Shown: positions 21,652 to 39,115, counted from the stretch's first letter. The stretch: 64,000 nucleotides of DNA from Liquidambar formosana (GCA_039720395.1 CM077820.1:16143161-16207160); one strand, 5' to 3'. A program made the numbers and translations. The notes: generated by a model from the letters alone, not told the origin.

Positions 21652-22820
21652 AGCAAGTTTTGTTGTAACAATGATGTAGAAAAGCATATTCGGCATGCAA
21701 TATGTCCCAACGTTGCCGGCGATGAGATCTCTGGGCACCTGGTTTAGCCTCTGCTGCTTTGGATGTACAATTAGCTTCAATCTGTAAGAGTTCTCATTTA
21801 ATATTCTCAACTAGAAATTGTAGGCTGTCTAGATTTTTTATTTTTTTATTGTATTAAATGGATGTGATTTCTCTAAATTCTCTACTATGCAGTCATTTCT
21901 TGTTGTATGGTAAAGAGATGTAGCTCTCGTTATATGGTCGATGTGAGTAATGTCCCCACTTTTGAAGAACAAAATCCTCGTTAGAAGTCTTTATTTGAGG
22001 CTTAAAATTAAAGGATTAGGCTATGGGTTTAATAGTTGGGCTTGACTAGTGAGTACTTAGAGATGATTTTGAAAAAACCTTGAACAAATGAACAATACAG
22101 GGGTTGGGACTTGAGAGGCTGGAGTGAGTCTTCCATTTAACTGTGACACGGCCACGTGGTGTCACGGGCCATTAAGAGTCAAGTAAGGTGGGATTGTGGG
22201 ATTAAAAAGTATTCTAACTATTCCACTTTACTTGGTTCTCATTGGCCCGCCATGTCACGGTTACAAGTTTTTCTTGGAAGGTTGGGGATGACTCTGCTAT
22301 GCAAAAATGCACATCCACATGTGCACAGGCTCGGAGCTTTATGTGTGCTTATCAGCTTATGAGAAGGCTAGGGTCAGACGCAACCCGCACCAAGCACTTC
22401 CAGTCCCCTCCTTTCCTCCTTCCTTCCTTTATTTATTTATTTATGGGTAAATTACATACACCTCTTGTAGTCTTGTGTTATCTAATCACCCCTGTCCTTT
22501 ACTCCTCTACTTTGAAAAATAATGTACACCCACCTCCCCTCTGTCAAATAATCATTACAGCTCATAACATTTAAGGATGATATCATGCAAAAATAAACCC
22601 AAAATATCCATTCTCACTCTCTTGCAAGCACCATGACCACAACTAAGCATCTATGCTCTCCCTCTAAAGGAAGAGTAAAGCTTCTATTTCTACTCTATTT
22701 CTATTTCATTACAAGATGCGTGGGATCACCCATGGGCAAGTTCAGTAAGATACCATAATTTTGAGCCCAACTGTTACAATCTGAAATGTCACCATTACTC
22801 AATTTTGTATGACCATAGTT
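21652..22820. other. Duplicated intergenic block A with hairpin MITE
   Basis: 21715 onward pairs with 56725 onward in block B. 22141-22265 is a hairpin MITE: ACGGCCACGTGGTGTCACGG to CCACTTTACTTGG. It is also present at 57153-57277, so it predates the block duplication. No gene. Confidence 0.65.
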
Positions 22821-23130
22821 GTGAAGTATCGGGTTAAACTCAATACAGTTCTGACTCAATTTCCTGAGATGATATTTGTGAGCTATGATGAGATCCTGGA
22901 TTTGCGTTGCTATGAATTTCATATACTCTGTCTTGAGGAAGAGTCATATGAATTTGGTGTTGCACATTCATGATAAGCTCATACGTTACAATCTTAAGGA
23001 TAAGACTTGCAAGAAACTTCATGATTTGGCTCCTATTCGTGTTGATAGAGGTTACCTTTTTTATACAGTAACTTTGGTTTTTGAACGGTTTGCAGCTTAT
23101 CAATATATTGACAGTCTTTGTTGTGTTTGA
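22821..23130 (+). pseudogene. F-box 3'-end fragment, block A
   Basis: Begins within the FBA region (VKYRV) and shows FPEMI, DLRCYEFHILC, HIHDKLIRYNLKDKTCKKLHDLAPI and AYQYIDSLCCV in shifting frames. The N-terminal F-box is absent. Its duplicate is at 57850-58188. Confidence 0.85.
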
Positions 23131-23794
23131 AGCTAATTTTGTCATAAGAATGATGTACAAAAGCATGTTCGACATGCAATAATTAAGAAATTAGTCTTTG
23201 TATTATTTTAGATCATTCTCTTGGAATTTTTTTGTTTAGTATTTTCTAATGGGTCAATTCTATTCCATTCTATTATGTTCTGATTCCCCCAATTCCAACC
23301 ATGTAAACGCACCCCTAAAGTTTTGTGTTTTTCTAGTAGGATTTCTAGTTAGTATAGGCTTGCTTGCTAATATGTCCAAACGTTACCCATGATGGGATCA
23401 CTGGCCTCCTGGTTTAGCCGGTACTGCTTTGGATGTACAATTAGCTTCAATCGATAAGATATTTCATTTCATATTCTCAACTAAAATTGTAGGCTGAATA
23501 GATTTGTTAAATGGATTTGATTTCTCTAAATTCTCTACTATGCAGTCTTACTTGTATGCGGAGAACTCGCTCTTGTTATATGATTAATGTCCCCACTTTT
23601 GAAGAATATCCGGCCTCCTTAAAAGTGTTTATTTGATACTTGAGTTCCACTGTTACTAAATCTTAATCTCATGGCCGCTCACACAAGGTTTCATAGTCAT
23701 CATGGGCATTGGACTTATCTAATCCATATAGGTTGTGAAGTCTTATAAGGGCTTAAGATTTGACCAAAGGGCTTCCTCATTATCAAAAAAATTC
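23131..23794. other. Non-coding, duplicated in block B
   Basis: Continuous with 58189-59056 in block B apart from the SINE inserted there. No gene. Confidence 0.55.
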
Positions 23795-24225
23795 GGAGGC
23801 TTTTATTGGCACCCAAAAATATGCTTTTCATCCCCCACTTATTTTACATTTTAAGATTTTTTGAAAAACATATATGGTTTTCGTAAAAACTGATCGCTTT
23901 TTCTATTAGAAAACAACTTTTTGGAAGAAAGTTTTTTCAAAATCTATCGTTGTAGGTTTTTTAGTCATTTACGAGCAAATACTATAAATGGCAAAAAATT
24001 TTACTTAAACAATAAATTTTGAAAAAAATTTCTTCTGAAAAGTTACTCAAAATGATGTTTTCTAATAGATTACACGATCAGTTTTTATGAAAAACTTTCC
24101 ATATTTTTCATAAACCTTAAAGTGTAAAATAAGCGGGGGATGAAAACCATATTTTTCATGAAATCTTAAAGCGTAAAATAAGTGGAGGATGAAAAGCAAG
24201 TCTTGGGGTGCCAATAGAGGCCCCC
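23795..24225. mobile_element. MULE-type MITE with long hairpin, 431 bp
   Basis: Ends GGAGGCTTTTATTGGCACCC and, inverted, GGGGGCCTCTATTGGCACCC. The two halves pair through most of their length. The 9-bp target duplication AAAAAATTC is at 23786-23794 and 24226-24234. Paralogous block B has a single AAAAAATTC (59057-59065) and no element, so insertion after the block duplication, or precise loss from B, is read directly. A 9-bp duplication points to Mutator-type transposition. Confidence 0.92.
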
Positions 24226-24234
24226 AAAAAATTC

Positions 24235-24294
24235 CAAGGTCATGTTTTGGGCTTATTTGATTCAAGTATAGGTGAAATGAGTGACATCTATTTC

Positions 24295-24333
<39 letters not shown>

Positions 24334-24480
24334 TGACAATGAGAAGGTGGGAAAAAAATGAAAAAAAAAAAAAAAAGTGAAGAAAGATAAAGGCGTAGTT
24401 TAGATTCATAAGATCGGATCTTTTAATTGTCACAAAGTCACGAACACTTACATTTTTCCAATTTGAATCCAAAAGTCAAT
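24235..24480. other. Non-coding with T and A homopolymers
   Basis: Runs of T (24301-24332) and A (24359-24375). The block B equivalent (59120-59170) has much shorter runs. Confidence 0.6.
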
Positions 24481-24790
24481 CAATTAAAAATGGAAGCAAC
24501 ATTTAAAATTGGTAACGATCAGAGATTGATTGGTGTAATTGTTATAATATTGAGAGATAACCAAAGGTCCCAGATGGGTACGCTAGCTCCACAACAAATC
24601 TTGGCATTTGTTCAGGTGCTTCTGCAGAGCACGAATCTATCTAGCTACCAGGCATGGACTCATCTTGGCTTGGGATAAAAGGCATCTCAAGGTCATCTGT
24701 GAAAATTCATGCCAAGGCTACGATTTTGCAATCTGGTAAATCAAATTGTGATCCTAGTGGACCTCTTCTAGAATATATAGTATCGAACTT
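24481..24790 (+). pseudogene. RNase H-like domain fragment, block A
   Basis: Encodes MEATFKIGNDQRLIGVIVII, then LRDNQRSQMGTLAPQQILAF and, after frame changes, QAWTHLGLG. The pattern (FKIGN..G.IGVI.RDNQG..) resembles RNase H-like domains of plant LINE-derived reading frames. No intact reading frame. Duplicate at 59271-59570, degraded relatives at 9995 and 15775. Confidence 0.55.
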
Positions 24791-25028
24791 TAGTTCAAGT
24801 CTCCCCTTACAAGAGGCTACAAGTCCACTCAGCTCACACTCTTTTAACTGTTCACTATTGTCTAACACATAAAAGCTCATCTTGACCTTGACGTATGAAA
24901 ACACCCGATTATCGAAGAATATTTCTAATCTTTCCACATTCTAAGTTATGTACATAATCCAGCCCTTAAGGTAAGTTTTCCGTATGTGATAGACTGAAAG
25001 ATGACACACCAACAGCCGATAATAACAA

Positions 25029-25173
25029 CTTGCCTTTTCGGCAGCTACTTGTTACCGCTTTGGTTCAATACCAATCCCGGATTTACCTCGCTCTGTTTTA
25101 TTTGAGGAAGCCGGGTTTGGAAATGAACCAATTTTTGCTTCTTAATATACTCTTATTTGATTATAAAAAAAAA
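25029..25173 (+). mobile_element. Short retroposon (LINE-like 3' end) insertion
   Basis: 145 bases ending in an A-run. The flanking 17-bp direct repeat ACAGCCGATAATAACAA is at 25012-25028 and 25174-25190. Block B (about 59870-59887) has this sequence once and lacks the insert. Long target duplication plus A-tail indicate target-primed reverse transcription of a 5'-truncated LINE or a SINE. Confidence 0.88.
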
Positions 25174-25260
25174 ACAGCCGATAATAACAATGATTATATA
25201 GAAACTGATTTTAAACATTCTAATCCTCTCTGTGTCTAGAGAAGAAACTACCAACTAGAA

Positions 25261-31547
<6,287 letters not shown>

Positions 31548-33064
31548 GAACCTCTAACTTCCTTTCACTTTGCGAACGTGGGAAGGGTTTTATCAGTCAG
31601 ATACCGATGAGATAAGAAGAGGGAATGAGGGGCACACTTGCGAGGCTTTGCCGGGTCAACATTGGGCTCTAGAGTCAAGTCAATCAAGCAAAGTGCTTTG
31701 ATTTTTTTTTACCTCCACAGGGATCGAGAGGAAAGTTCAGAGAACCTTCAATGGAGGTGTGGAAAATCACGGGGGGGAGTAATGATACTGATGGGGGACA
31801 GAAGTGAAAGAGTGACGCCAGTAGTAAAATCAGGGTCGTCACTTTGTATGCGTGTATATCCGGAGGGCCTATTAATTTCCACATCATTTTTCACTGTATT
31901 CACTCATCTTCCTCGCTTATTTTCGCATTTTTGGTGTGGAGCAGTGGAAGCAATCAAGGAAAAAAAAAAGTTTGAAAATAAGCCCTCCCTGAGTCCCTGG
32001 CTTGTTTTTCTTTTGCAATAATAGCTGGAGGAGCAATCTTTGTCATGCCTGATCTCTTAACACGTTCAAATAATGATGATATGAGACATTTTCAATAAGG
32101 CCGGATGATTTAATTTTTGGGGGAGAACCTATTTTTCTACTATTTTTTTCTTTATTTTTGGATTGTATCATACAATGTGTGAAAATAAGCCATAAAGAGG
32201 TGTCGAAATAAATCAAAAAACTAAGCACATGTATAATTGAACATTTCAAAAAGTTTTTAATAGATAAAAACCTGATCAATCCAGGTTTGAATTCGATAAC
32301 ATATGAATGCCCTGTCCCAAATTATTCTTAACTACATTATTCCTTCATCATTATTCTTTCTCGTGCTCTACGTCATCTTGGGATTCATTTTTTTGAAACG
32401 ACTCTTCTCCCTTGCATGTATACCCCACCTCTAATTTTCAATAGGCTTTAATTTAGATGGACATCGTGTCAAAAAAATTGTTAGATGTACAACTGAAATT
32501 AAATAGCCTGAGTCAAAACTCTGTGAATTGGTGGTAACCCACAGATTAAAGAGTTGGTGGCAACCCACAGATTAAAGAGTTGATCTAATCATCCAATCCA
32601 TAACATACCTTAATGGATTAAGTAGGAAGATAGAAGATTCCAATAGAAAACCAATTATTAGATTTTGATTTTATAAGATGAAGATAAAACCAAAATATTT
32701 TTACTATTGGAAGTGATGTTGCTGTTTAGTGTAGTAAGGATATATTGGCTTGCTAGTGTTACAATTATTTTTTTATTTTTGGATCAGCAACAATTAAAAG
32801 TTCAAAAGTATTTTAAAGTATGAAAAATATGGATTACGTCAAATTCATTAACTATACATTGACTTTTTAAAAAATGAATTCTTCTTCTTCTTCTTCTTCT
32901 TTTTATTTTTTATTTATTTTTTATTATTATTTTTTTTTGAACTTTGTAGTTTGTATAGCAGAAGAGAGATTTTTTTTTTAAGTTATGTATGTTTGTGCAT
33001 CTATTATACGGGTATCTATGTTATTATATAAAGAGCAGTACACAGATGTGGCATAGCTTTGAGG
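31548..33064. other. Upstream region of the CRK gene
   Basis: No gene. Features seen: a tandem two-copy 29-base repeat (GGTGGCAACCCACAGATTAA type) at about 32525-32583, a (TTC)n tract at 32878-32900, and T-rich DNA. The CRK promoter must lie in the first part, since transcription runs leftward from just above 31547. Confidence 0.5.
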
Positions 33065-33796
33065 TAGGGGTGCTCATCGGTAGTGTCTGATTGGATTTGG
33101 GGTTTACTCACAATCTATCCACAGATAATCAAGTGAACACAAATTTCACTCACTTCTGCCCACTTGATCGGGCGATTTCATGCCCATACACGACATCGGA
33201 TTTACGAGAGGGTTGCGAGTGGATTGTGGGATTAGGCTTCAGCTGGGCCTTGCTTTATATTTTTTAAATTTGTCCATAATATTTTGATTTAGTAGGCGGT
33301 CTTTCAATCTTATATAATTGTACCATTTCAATTATATATACTCTTTGGGTAAAAGCAAACATGCCACACAAAATAACAATTAACTTGAAAAAAATATAAA
33401 ATTAAACAAGCAAAAATTAGAAACAAAAAGATACAAGCTTGAATGATCGAACAATATGCAAAAAACTGATTAAATATAATTACACCGAATTATATACTGT
33501 TCAACATTATGAACAATATGATCTAGACTATTTGTCATACTAGTTGTAAGGGAGCAGAAAAGGAGAAGAGAGTCAATGTCTAATCTTATCAAGTATTGAA
33601 ACACATGTGGGCGAACGGGTTAAGGTCAAGTTTTATCTTTTAGCTAGAACCATCAACCACCCATGAAATCACAAAAAAATAAAATCCTGAACCACTATCC
33701 ACCCACCCTATCAATTGAATCCACCCGTATGTCGTTAGGTGGGGTTGGATTGGGCGGATATATATGTCAGGTCATGTGGGTTTATGAGCACCCCTA
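33065..33796. mobile_element. Non-autonomous hAT element (TAGGGGTGCTCAT ends)
   Basis: Ends TAGGGGTGCTCAT and, inverted, TAGGGGTGCTCATAAACCC. The flanking 8-mers are CTTTGAGG (33057-33064) and CTTTTAGG (33797-33804), 7 of 8 matching. Same end type as 12794-13505. No coding region. Confidence 0.9.
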
Positions 33797-34020
33797 CTTT
33801 TAGGTCTACTTTTTCTCATTTTATATTTTCATTAACCGTGACCTTTTTTCTAAATTAACATGACACATTAAAATTAATTTGAAATTGAACTTCAAATCAA
33901 ATTAAAATCAAGATTTCTCAAGTTTAAATTCCCATAGATCATCCACCATTCATTTTCCACCGCAACTCAAATTTTTATAATGACCTAATGTTTCATGTTT
34001 GTGATATATATATATATGTA

Positions 34021-35340
34021 TACAGTGCCGTTCAGGTGGGCTGAAGCTGATATACTGGTATATCAGCGTGAGTCATCGTGGCCATCCGTTCAAAGTGTAT
34101 GCAAATCAACGGCTGGGGTGCTTTGGAGACAAAACTGCAGCTGCTGTCACATCCGTCAGCGTCCTCTCTCGTCCTCTCTCTTCTCTCTCATCACGTCTCC
34201 CTCCTTCCAATTCAGACGGGCTCCTGTTTGAAGTTTGAAAGCTTACTCTCTCTCCCTCTCTCTCTCTCTCTCTCTCATCGCAGCAGCACCCCTTTCATCG
34301 CCGGAGCCCTTCATCGCCGGCAGCCTTACCTCACACACACGACCTCTCCTTCTTTCTCTCTTGGCCACCTCACCTCACACACACGACCTCTCCTTCTTTC
34401 TCTCTTGGCCACCTCACCTCACACGACCCTCACCGCCGGAGCAGGACACGCAGCAGCCTGCCTCATCGCCGGAGCCTGCCTCAACTCACACGACGTCTCC
34501 CTCTCTCTCTCGTGGCTGGCTTACGAACCTCAGCTCACCGGAGCTGACCCTCACCGCCGGCACCCCTCATCTCACCAAACGCAGCAGCACCCCTTCATCG
34601 CCGGAGCCTGCCTCACCTCACCGCCGGCCATGGCTGCTCCTCACTGTTAGCAGCAGCACGCGACCCTCACTGCTGCCACGCGTGAAGCTGCCGTCACCGC
34701 TGCCGTGAAGCTGCTCGCCGCCGCTGCTCTCCACGAACCTCGCCGCCGCTGCTCCGGTGAGTCCTCCATGTTCGATTTCTGCCAAGATAATGTTTCTGCC
34801 AAGAAAAATAATGTTTTTCCAAGAAATTTATGTTTCTGCCAAGAAATTTTATGAGCAAATTAAGGGTATACATGAGCAACTTGAATGACAAAAAAAAAAT
34901 AAATTGCTTTACATTCCATTCATTTCTTAGATTCTAAACTACATTACTATGTAGTAAGTTAGTAACTTAATGCAACTTCACCGCTGAAAAGATTCCTTAA
35001 AGAAAAGAATGACCCATGTTATGGAATTTTATAAAAGTCAGGAGGGAAGTTGAAAGAGAAGTATTTTTTTGAAACTATTTGCCAACCAACATCAGTAGTC
35101 CTGTTTTTTTTTTTGAATTATAACAATAAATTCGAAACAGAGGATCACTAAATTTCGAAACAGAGGATCACTAAATCACTAAAAAAACAGAAAATTATAA
35201 GAAAATTCTCTAAATTATAAGAAAATGAATTATAACAAAATTCCAAACCTTATTTTTTCCTATTGAATTATTAGAAAATTGATTCATGATTAATTACATA
35301 TTTGATTAAGATGTATGTGGCTTTTGTACCCTAAATATGT
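34021..35340 (+). repeat. Left long terminal inverted repeat of the MULE
   Basis: 1320 bases. By eye it differs from the right repeat at only a few places: C/T at the TKRSS/TKCSS codon (about 34580 versus 41655) and a one-base T-run difference near 34815. It contains a (CT)n tract, a GC-rich stretch (34270-34770) with repeated TCATCGCCGGAGCC and TCACCGCCGG units, and a splice-donor-like GTGAGT at 34757. Confidence 0.95.
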
Positions 35341-35737
35341 GTCATGTGACTAACTATACAACAATGTGGACATTGGCATAATGTAGATATTGGCATAATT
35401 TTTCTTCATAATATCTATTTAATTTGTTATATTACATGGAGAATTAGGATCATCATGTAGTCATGATTTTGATCACCATAACTCATTGTAACTTAATTTA
35501 CTAGCTAGTGGCAACAGTTTAAAAAAAATTCCCTATTCTCCAATGACACCCACATCACACAGCTTCTCTGTATTTAGTTTAACTATTGTTTTAGCAATTA
35601 ATTTGATGGCTTGTTGCTTTCAATCTATTATGTCTTCATTTGTTCTCCTTAATTAATTTTTCCAGTTTCAGTGGATTCATCTATGAAATATGTTTTTTTT
35701 TTAATAAAAAAAATAGTATGTTTCCTTCTTAATACAG
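34757..35737 (+). other. Predicted 5' UTR intron of the transposase gene
   Basis: Donor CCG|GTGAGT inside the left TIR; acceptor TTTCCTTCTTAATACAG ending at 35737, four bases before the transposase ATG. Inferred from motif quality and position only. Confidence 0.4.
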
Positions 35738-35741
35738 ATCA

Positions 35742-38009
35742 ATGGAGGACTTTGATGTTGAATTAGATGAGTCAGAAACACAACACCATGGCTCCTCCTC
35801 AATCAATTCAGAAGTGTGTTATATTCCTAATGTAATGCAAGGACACAAACCTTTCATAGGACAAGAGTTTGACTCTTTGGACATGACTTATGCATTCTAC
35901 AACAACTATGCGAGGCAAGCTGGGTTTAGTGTTCGAATTGGGAGTAGTAATAGGAATCGTGAGAATGAAATAAGCAGGAAAGTGTATACTTGTTCAAAAG
36001 AAGGTGAGAAAATAGTCCGAGCACCAAAGCCTGATAGTAAACAACCAAAGAGGCGTCGAGGGATAACACGAGAAAGTTGCAATGCAAAACTCGCCGTTCT
36101 CAAGTCGGGTGATAAATTTAAAGTGTCTATATTTGAGGAGGTGCACAACCACACTTTTTCATCCCCCGGCAAAGTTCAGCTTTTGCCATCTCATCGGCAT
36201 GTCTCATCGGCCCAACGGGCACTAGCACAAACCTTCAACAATGCAAATATCCCTCCATCCCAACTGATGAGTGTTTTAGAGCTGCAGGCGGGTGGTTTAC
36301 AAAACATTGGCTGCACTGAACAGGATATGAGAAATGCTAGAAGAGATGCAAGAAAAGCGACTGATGGCCATGATGCAGACATGCTGAATGAGCATTTCCT
36401 TACTCAAAAAGAGAGAAATCCGAATTTCACATACACCATTGAGACAGATGATGAGAATCGGATTTCACATATATTTTGGGCGGATGCATCAAGTAGAGAG
36501 GCATACAAACATTTTGGGGATGTTGTAGTGTTTGACACTACCTATCAAACAAATAAGTATGATATGATTTTTGCACCAATATTGGGGGTTAACCATCATG
36601 GGCAAACAATAACGTTTGGTTGTGGGTTCTTGTGTGATGAGAACCATGAATCTTTTATTTGGTTGTTTGAGGAGTGGATGAAAGTTATGCCAGGTGAGCC
36701 ACCCAAGATGATCATTACTGATCAAGATCCAGCCATGGAGATTGCCATTAGACATGTATTTCCAACAACATGTCATAGGTATTGCATTTGGCACATCTTG
36801 AACAAGTTCTCTGAGAAAGTTGGTGCTCGCATATGTAGCCAATACTATGAAAGTTTTCGTGATTGTATTTGGGATTCAGAGGACCCAGAAGAGTTTGAGT
36901 GTAGATGGGCTGCTCTCATTGAAAGAAGTGAGTTACATGAGAATGGGTGGTTACAGACAATGTTTAACAAGCGGGATAGGTGGGTTCCTGCTTTTGTTAA
37001 ACATGTTTTCTCAGCTAAAATGTCATCTAGTCAAAGAGCAGAGAGTAACCATTCATTTGCAAAGAAGTATGTGGACAGGCGTAATTCTTTGTGGGATTTT
37101 ATTACAAGGTTCAATAGGGCGCTTTCCAAGCAAAGGTACGGCGAGTTACAAGCCGACCATGTTGATCATAATGAGAGACCCATGTTGAAGACTCCAGTTG
37201 CATTGGAGGGACAAATGGCTAATATTTATACACGTTCTATCTTTGAAAAATTTCAAGATGAGTTGTGGGAATCTATGAAATATGGGAGTACTGTTAAGGT
37301 GGATGATGAGTTCCACACCATCTATGAGGTTGAAAGGCGGGTGTTTGATGGTGGCAAAGGCAAAGGCAAAGGTAAAAGCACCCAAAGGCAAAATGAGGAT
37401 GGTGAAAAAACAATATCAGACAGGGTCCGATTGATTGTGGATGATAAGGTTACTGATTTTGCAAGTTGCAGTTGTAAGAATTTTGAGTGGGAGGGAATTC
37501 CTTGCAGACACTTGTTGCACTATTTTTTTTGTAGAAAACAATACAATGAGTTGCCAGGTAAATATATCTTGAAGAGGTGGACAAAGGGTGCAAAGTGTAT
37601 GAGTTTAATGGAGGGCAGTGCAGTGAACATGGAGGATGCAGGTGATAGGGGCGTGTTAGTTCGCCGTAATGATTTATGTGGAGTTTTTGCAAGGGTAGTT
37701 GATGGAGCCGTTTTAAGTGTAGAGGGAACTGACATGTTGAGAGAAGATTTGTTAGCTAGTGAAATGAGGATCAAAGCACTCTCTATTGGAGAGGGTAGCA
37801 ACAATTTGGGAGTTCCAAGCAATTATCCTCCAATCAATTCTACTCCTGTATTGTTAGAACCTAATCAAGTTAGGGCTAAGGGATGTGGGAGAAGAATAAA
37901 AGGAGGAAAAGAAAAGGCTAGGGAACAAAATTTGAGAAAATGTAATGGATGTGGTCAATGGGGACAGTCCCATGACAAGAGGAATTGCCCAGCTTTAATG
38001 AACATGTAA
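35742..38009 (+). CDS. FAR1-type MULE transposase, 755 aa, open
   Basis: Residues 49-139 are a FAR1 DNA-binding (WRKY-GCM1-like) zinc finger (FYNNYARQAGFSVRIGSS, CNAKLAVL, HNH). Around 260-345 lies the MULE transposase core, with the first Asp in VVVFDTTY (D265) and the second in IITDQDPA (D327), then TTCHRYCIWHIL. SSSQRAESNHSFAKKYV follows at 428-444. A SWIM finger C-x-C-x9-C-x-H is at 576-590 and a zinc knuckle C-x2-C-x6-H-x4-C at 734-749. No stop or frameshift. An alternative end is likely: a donor (AT|GTAAGT) at 38006 could join 38246-38322 and 38541-38557 by GT-AG introns, replacing the last residue by about 31 others ending FTDS. FAR1/FHY3 host regulators descend from such transposases, but the flanking TIRs make this a transposon gene. 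Confidence 0.93.
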   Translation: MEDFDVELDESETQHHGSSSINSEVCYIPNVMQGHKPFIGQEFDSLDMTYAFYNNYARQAGFSVRIGSSNRNRENEISRKVYTCSKEGEKIVRAPKPDSKQPKRRRGITRESCNAKLAVLKSGDKFKVSIFEEVHNHTFSSPGKVQLLPSHRHVSSAQRALAQTFNNANIPPSQLMSVLELQAGGLQNIGCTEQDMRNARRDARKATDGHDADMLNEHFLTQKERNPNFTYTIETDDENRISHIFWADASSREAYKHFGDVVVFDTTYQTNKYDMIFAPILGVNHHGQTITFGCGFLCDENHESFIWLFEEWMKVMPGEPPKMIITDQDPAMEIAIRHVFPTTCHRYCIWHILNKFSEKVGARICSQYYESFRDCIWDSEDPEEFECRWAALIERSELHENGWLQTMFNKRDRWVPAFVKHVFSAKMSSSQRAESNHSFAKKYVDRRNSLWDFITRFNRALSKQRYGELQADHVDHNERPMLKTPVALEGQMANIYTRSIFEKFQDELWESMKYGSTVKVDDEFHTIYEVERRVFDGGKGKGKGKSTQRQNEDGEKTISDRVRLIVDDKVTDFASCSCKNFEWEGIPCRHLLHYFFCRKQYNELPGKYILKRWTKGAKCMSLMEGSAVNMEDAGDRGVLVRRNDLCGVFARVVDGAVLSVEGTDMLREDLLASEMRIKALSIGEGSNNLGVPSNYPPINSTPVLLEPNQVRAKGCGRRIKGGKEKAREQNLRKCNGCGQWGQSHDKRNCPALMNM

Positions 38010-38540
38010 GTTTACTTATTTAATTTATACAAAAACTTCGACAATGTAATATAGATATATAGTTGTTTGTGCCATAGTACATTATTGATGGAATTGCTAA
38101 GATTTATTCACTTCTATTATCACATTATGTTGTTCGAAAATTAAATTGGATTGAGTTGATCATTATACACATTTAAAACACTTATTGTCTATAATTTATT
38201 TTTATAACTTCATGCTAATAGTTGAGTATTTGATTTTATTTTTAGACCCGCTCCTAGCACTAATGTTAGAACTTCACGCAATCGTGATCCTGTATCCAAT
38301 GATGAAGTGTTTTCTTCTATGGGTAAGTAAATAAGATTTAATAGGATTTATATTTACTACATAGTTAGTTGATATATGTTACAGTTCATGATAAAATTTA
38401 ATTGTAAGTACTATTAAGTTGGTTAATTTATTTATTTAGTTTTCTTGTATTTTTTTATTTTTTATTTTTTGTTGTCATTGTTTGGTTTTGTTGTTAACAT
38501 TATTATTATTGTTTTATTTATTTCTTTTTTTTTTTTGTAG

Positions 38541-38959
38541 GGTTCACAGATAGTTGATGAGCCAGTGGAGCAAAAAACTGTTTTGGCGCACATAAGGTCC
38601 AATTTCATTTCTACTTTTATTCATGGCTTGTAACATATTCTATTCCCGGTTCTTAAATGATGAGTGGCTGGTTTTCAGATTAGAGTATCTCAGTTCTATT
38701 TATTTTGAAGCCTTCTAATTAGATGATGGCAATGTGAAGTAGTTTGGATCATCATATACAGTTTTGTGTACTTTTTGGTAGGTTAAGGACAATCTGTTAA
38801 GCTTTGATTTTTGCAAGCATTGTTGCTTCAATACAACTGGAAATTAGCTCAATGCATTTATGAGATTATAGAATGTTTGCATCATTAGAGAGTTTCTTAT
38901 CTCATAAATGAGGGAAGCAAGGCGATGATCATTGGAGTCTATTTTTTTGTTTAATGTTT

Positions 38960-38995
<36 letters not shown>

Positions 38996-39115
38996 AGTCT
39001 ACTTTGCATATCCTGATATTTTCTGGTGGCGTAATCTGCAGAAAAGTGGAAGAGCACAAGTTGGAGATGGTCAACAGGGAGAACGACCTCCGGAATGTAA
39101 GCAGCAGTAATATTT
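38541..39115 (+). pseudogene. Two exon-like pieces, possible captured host fragment
   Basis: After a 3' splice-site-like TTTTTTGTAG, the frame GSQIVDEPVEQKTVLAHI runs to a donor-like AG|GT (38600). A second piece after CTGCAG (39042) continues in phase as KVEEHKLEMVNRENDLRN and stops at 39115. The ~440-base intron-like gap holds a (CT)n tract (38961-38992). The charged, helical sequence looks like a coiled-coil end, but I cannot name the source gene. It could also be the ancestral C-terminus of the transposase, since it lies just downstream on the same strand. Confidence 0.4.

Noticed and set aside
24062..24472. 136-aa minus-strand frame
   Set aside because: Runs through a poly-T tract and the MITE hairpin; low complexity.
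34078..34708. Overlapping Ser/Pro/Leu-rich reading frames in the MULE TIRs (also 41526-42156)
   Set aside because: They come from CT- and CGCCGG-repeat DNA, overlap in two frames and have low-complexity composition. No protein family is evident; their presence in both TIRs reflects the repeat itself.
35742..38009. Domesticated FAR1/FRS host regulator
   Set aside because: It lies inside matching 1.32-kb TIRs, so a transposon gene is the simpler reading.
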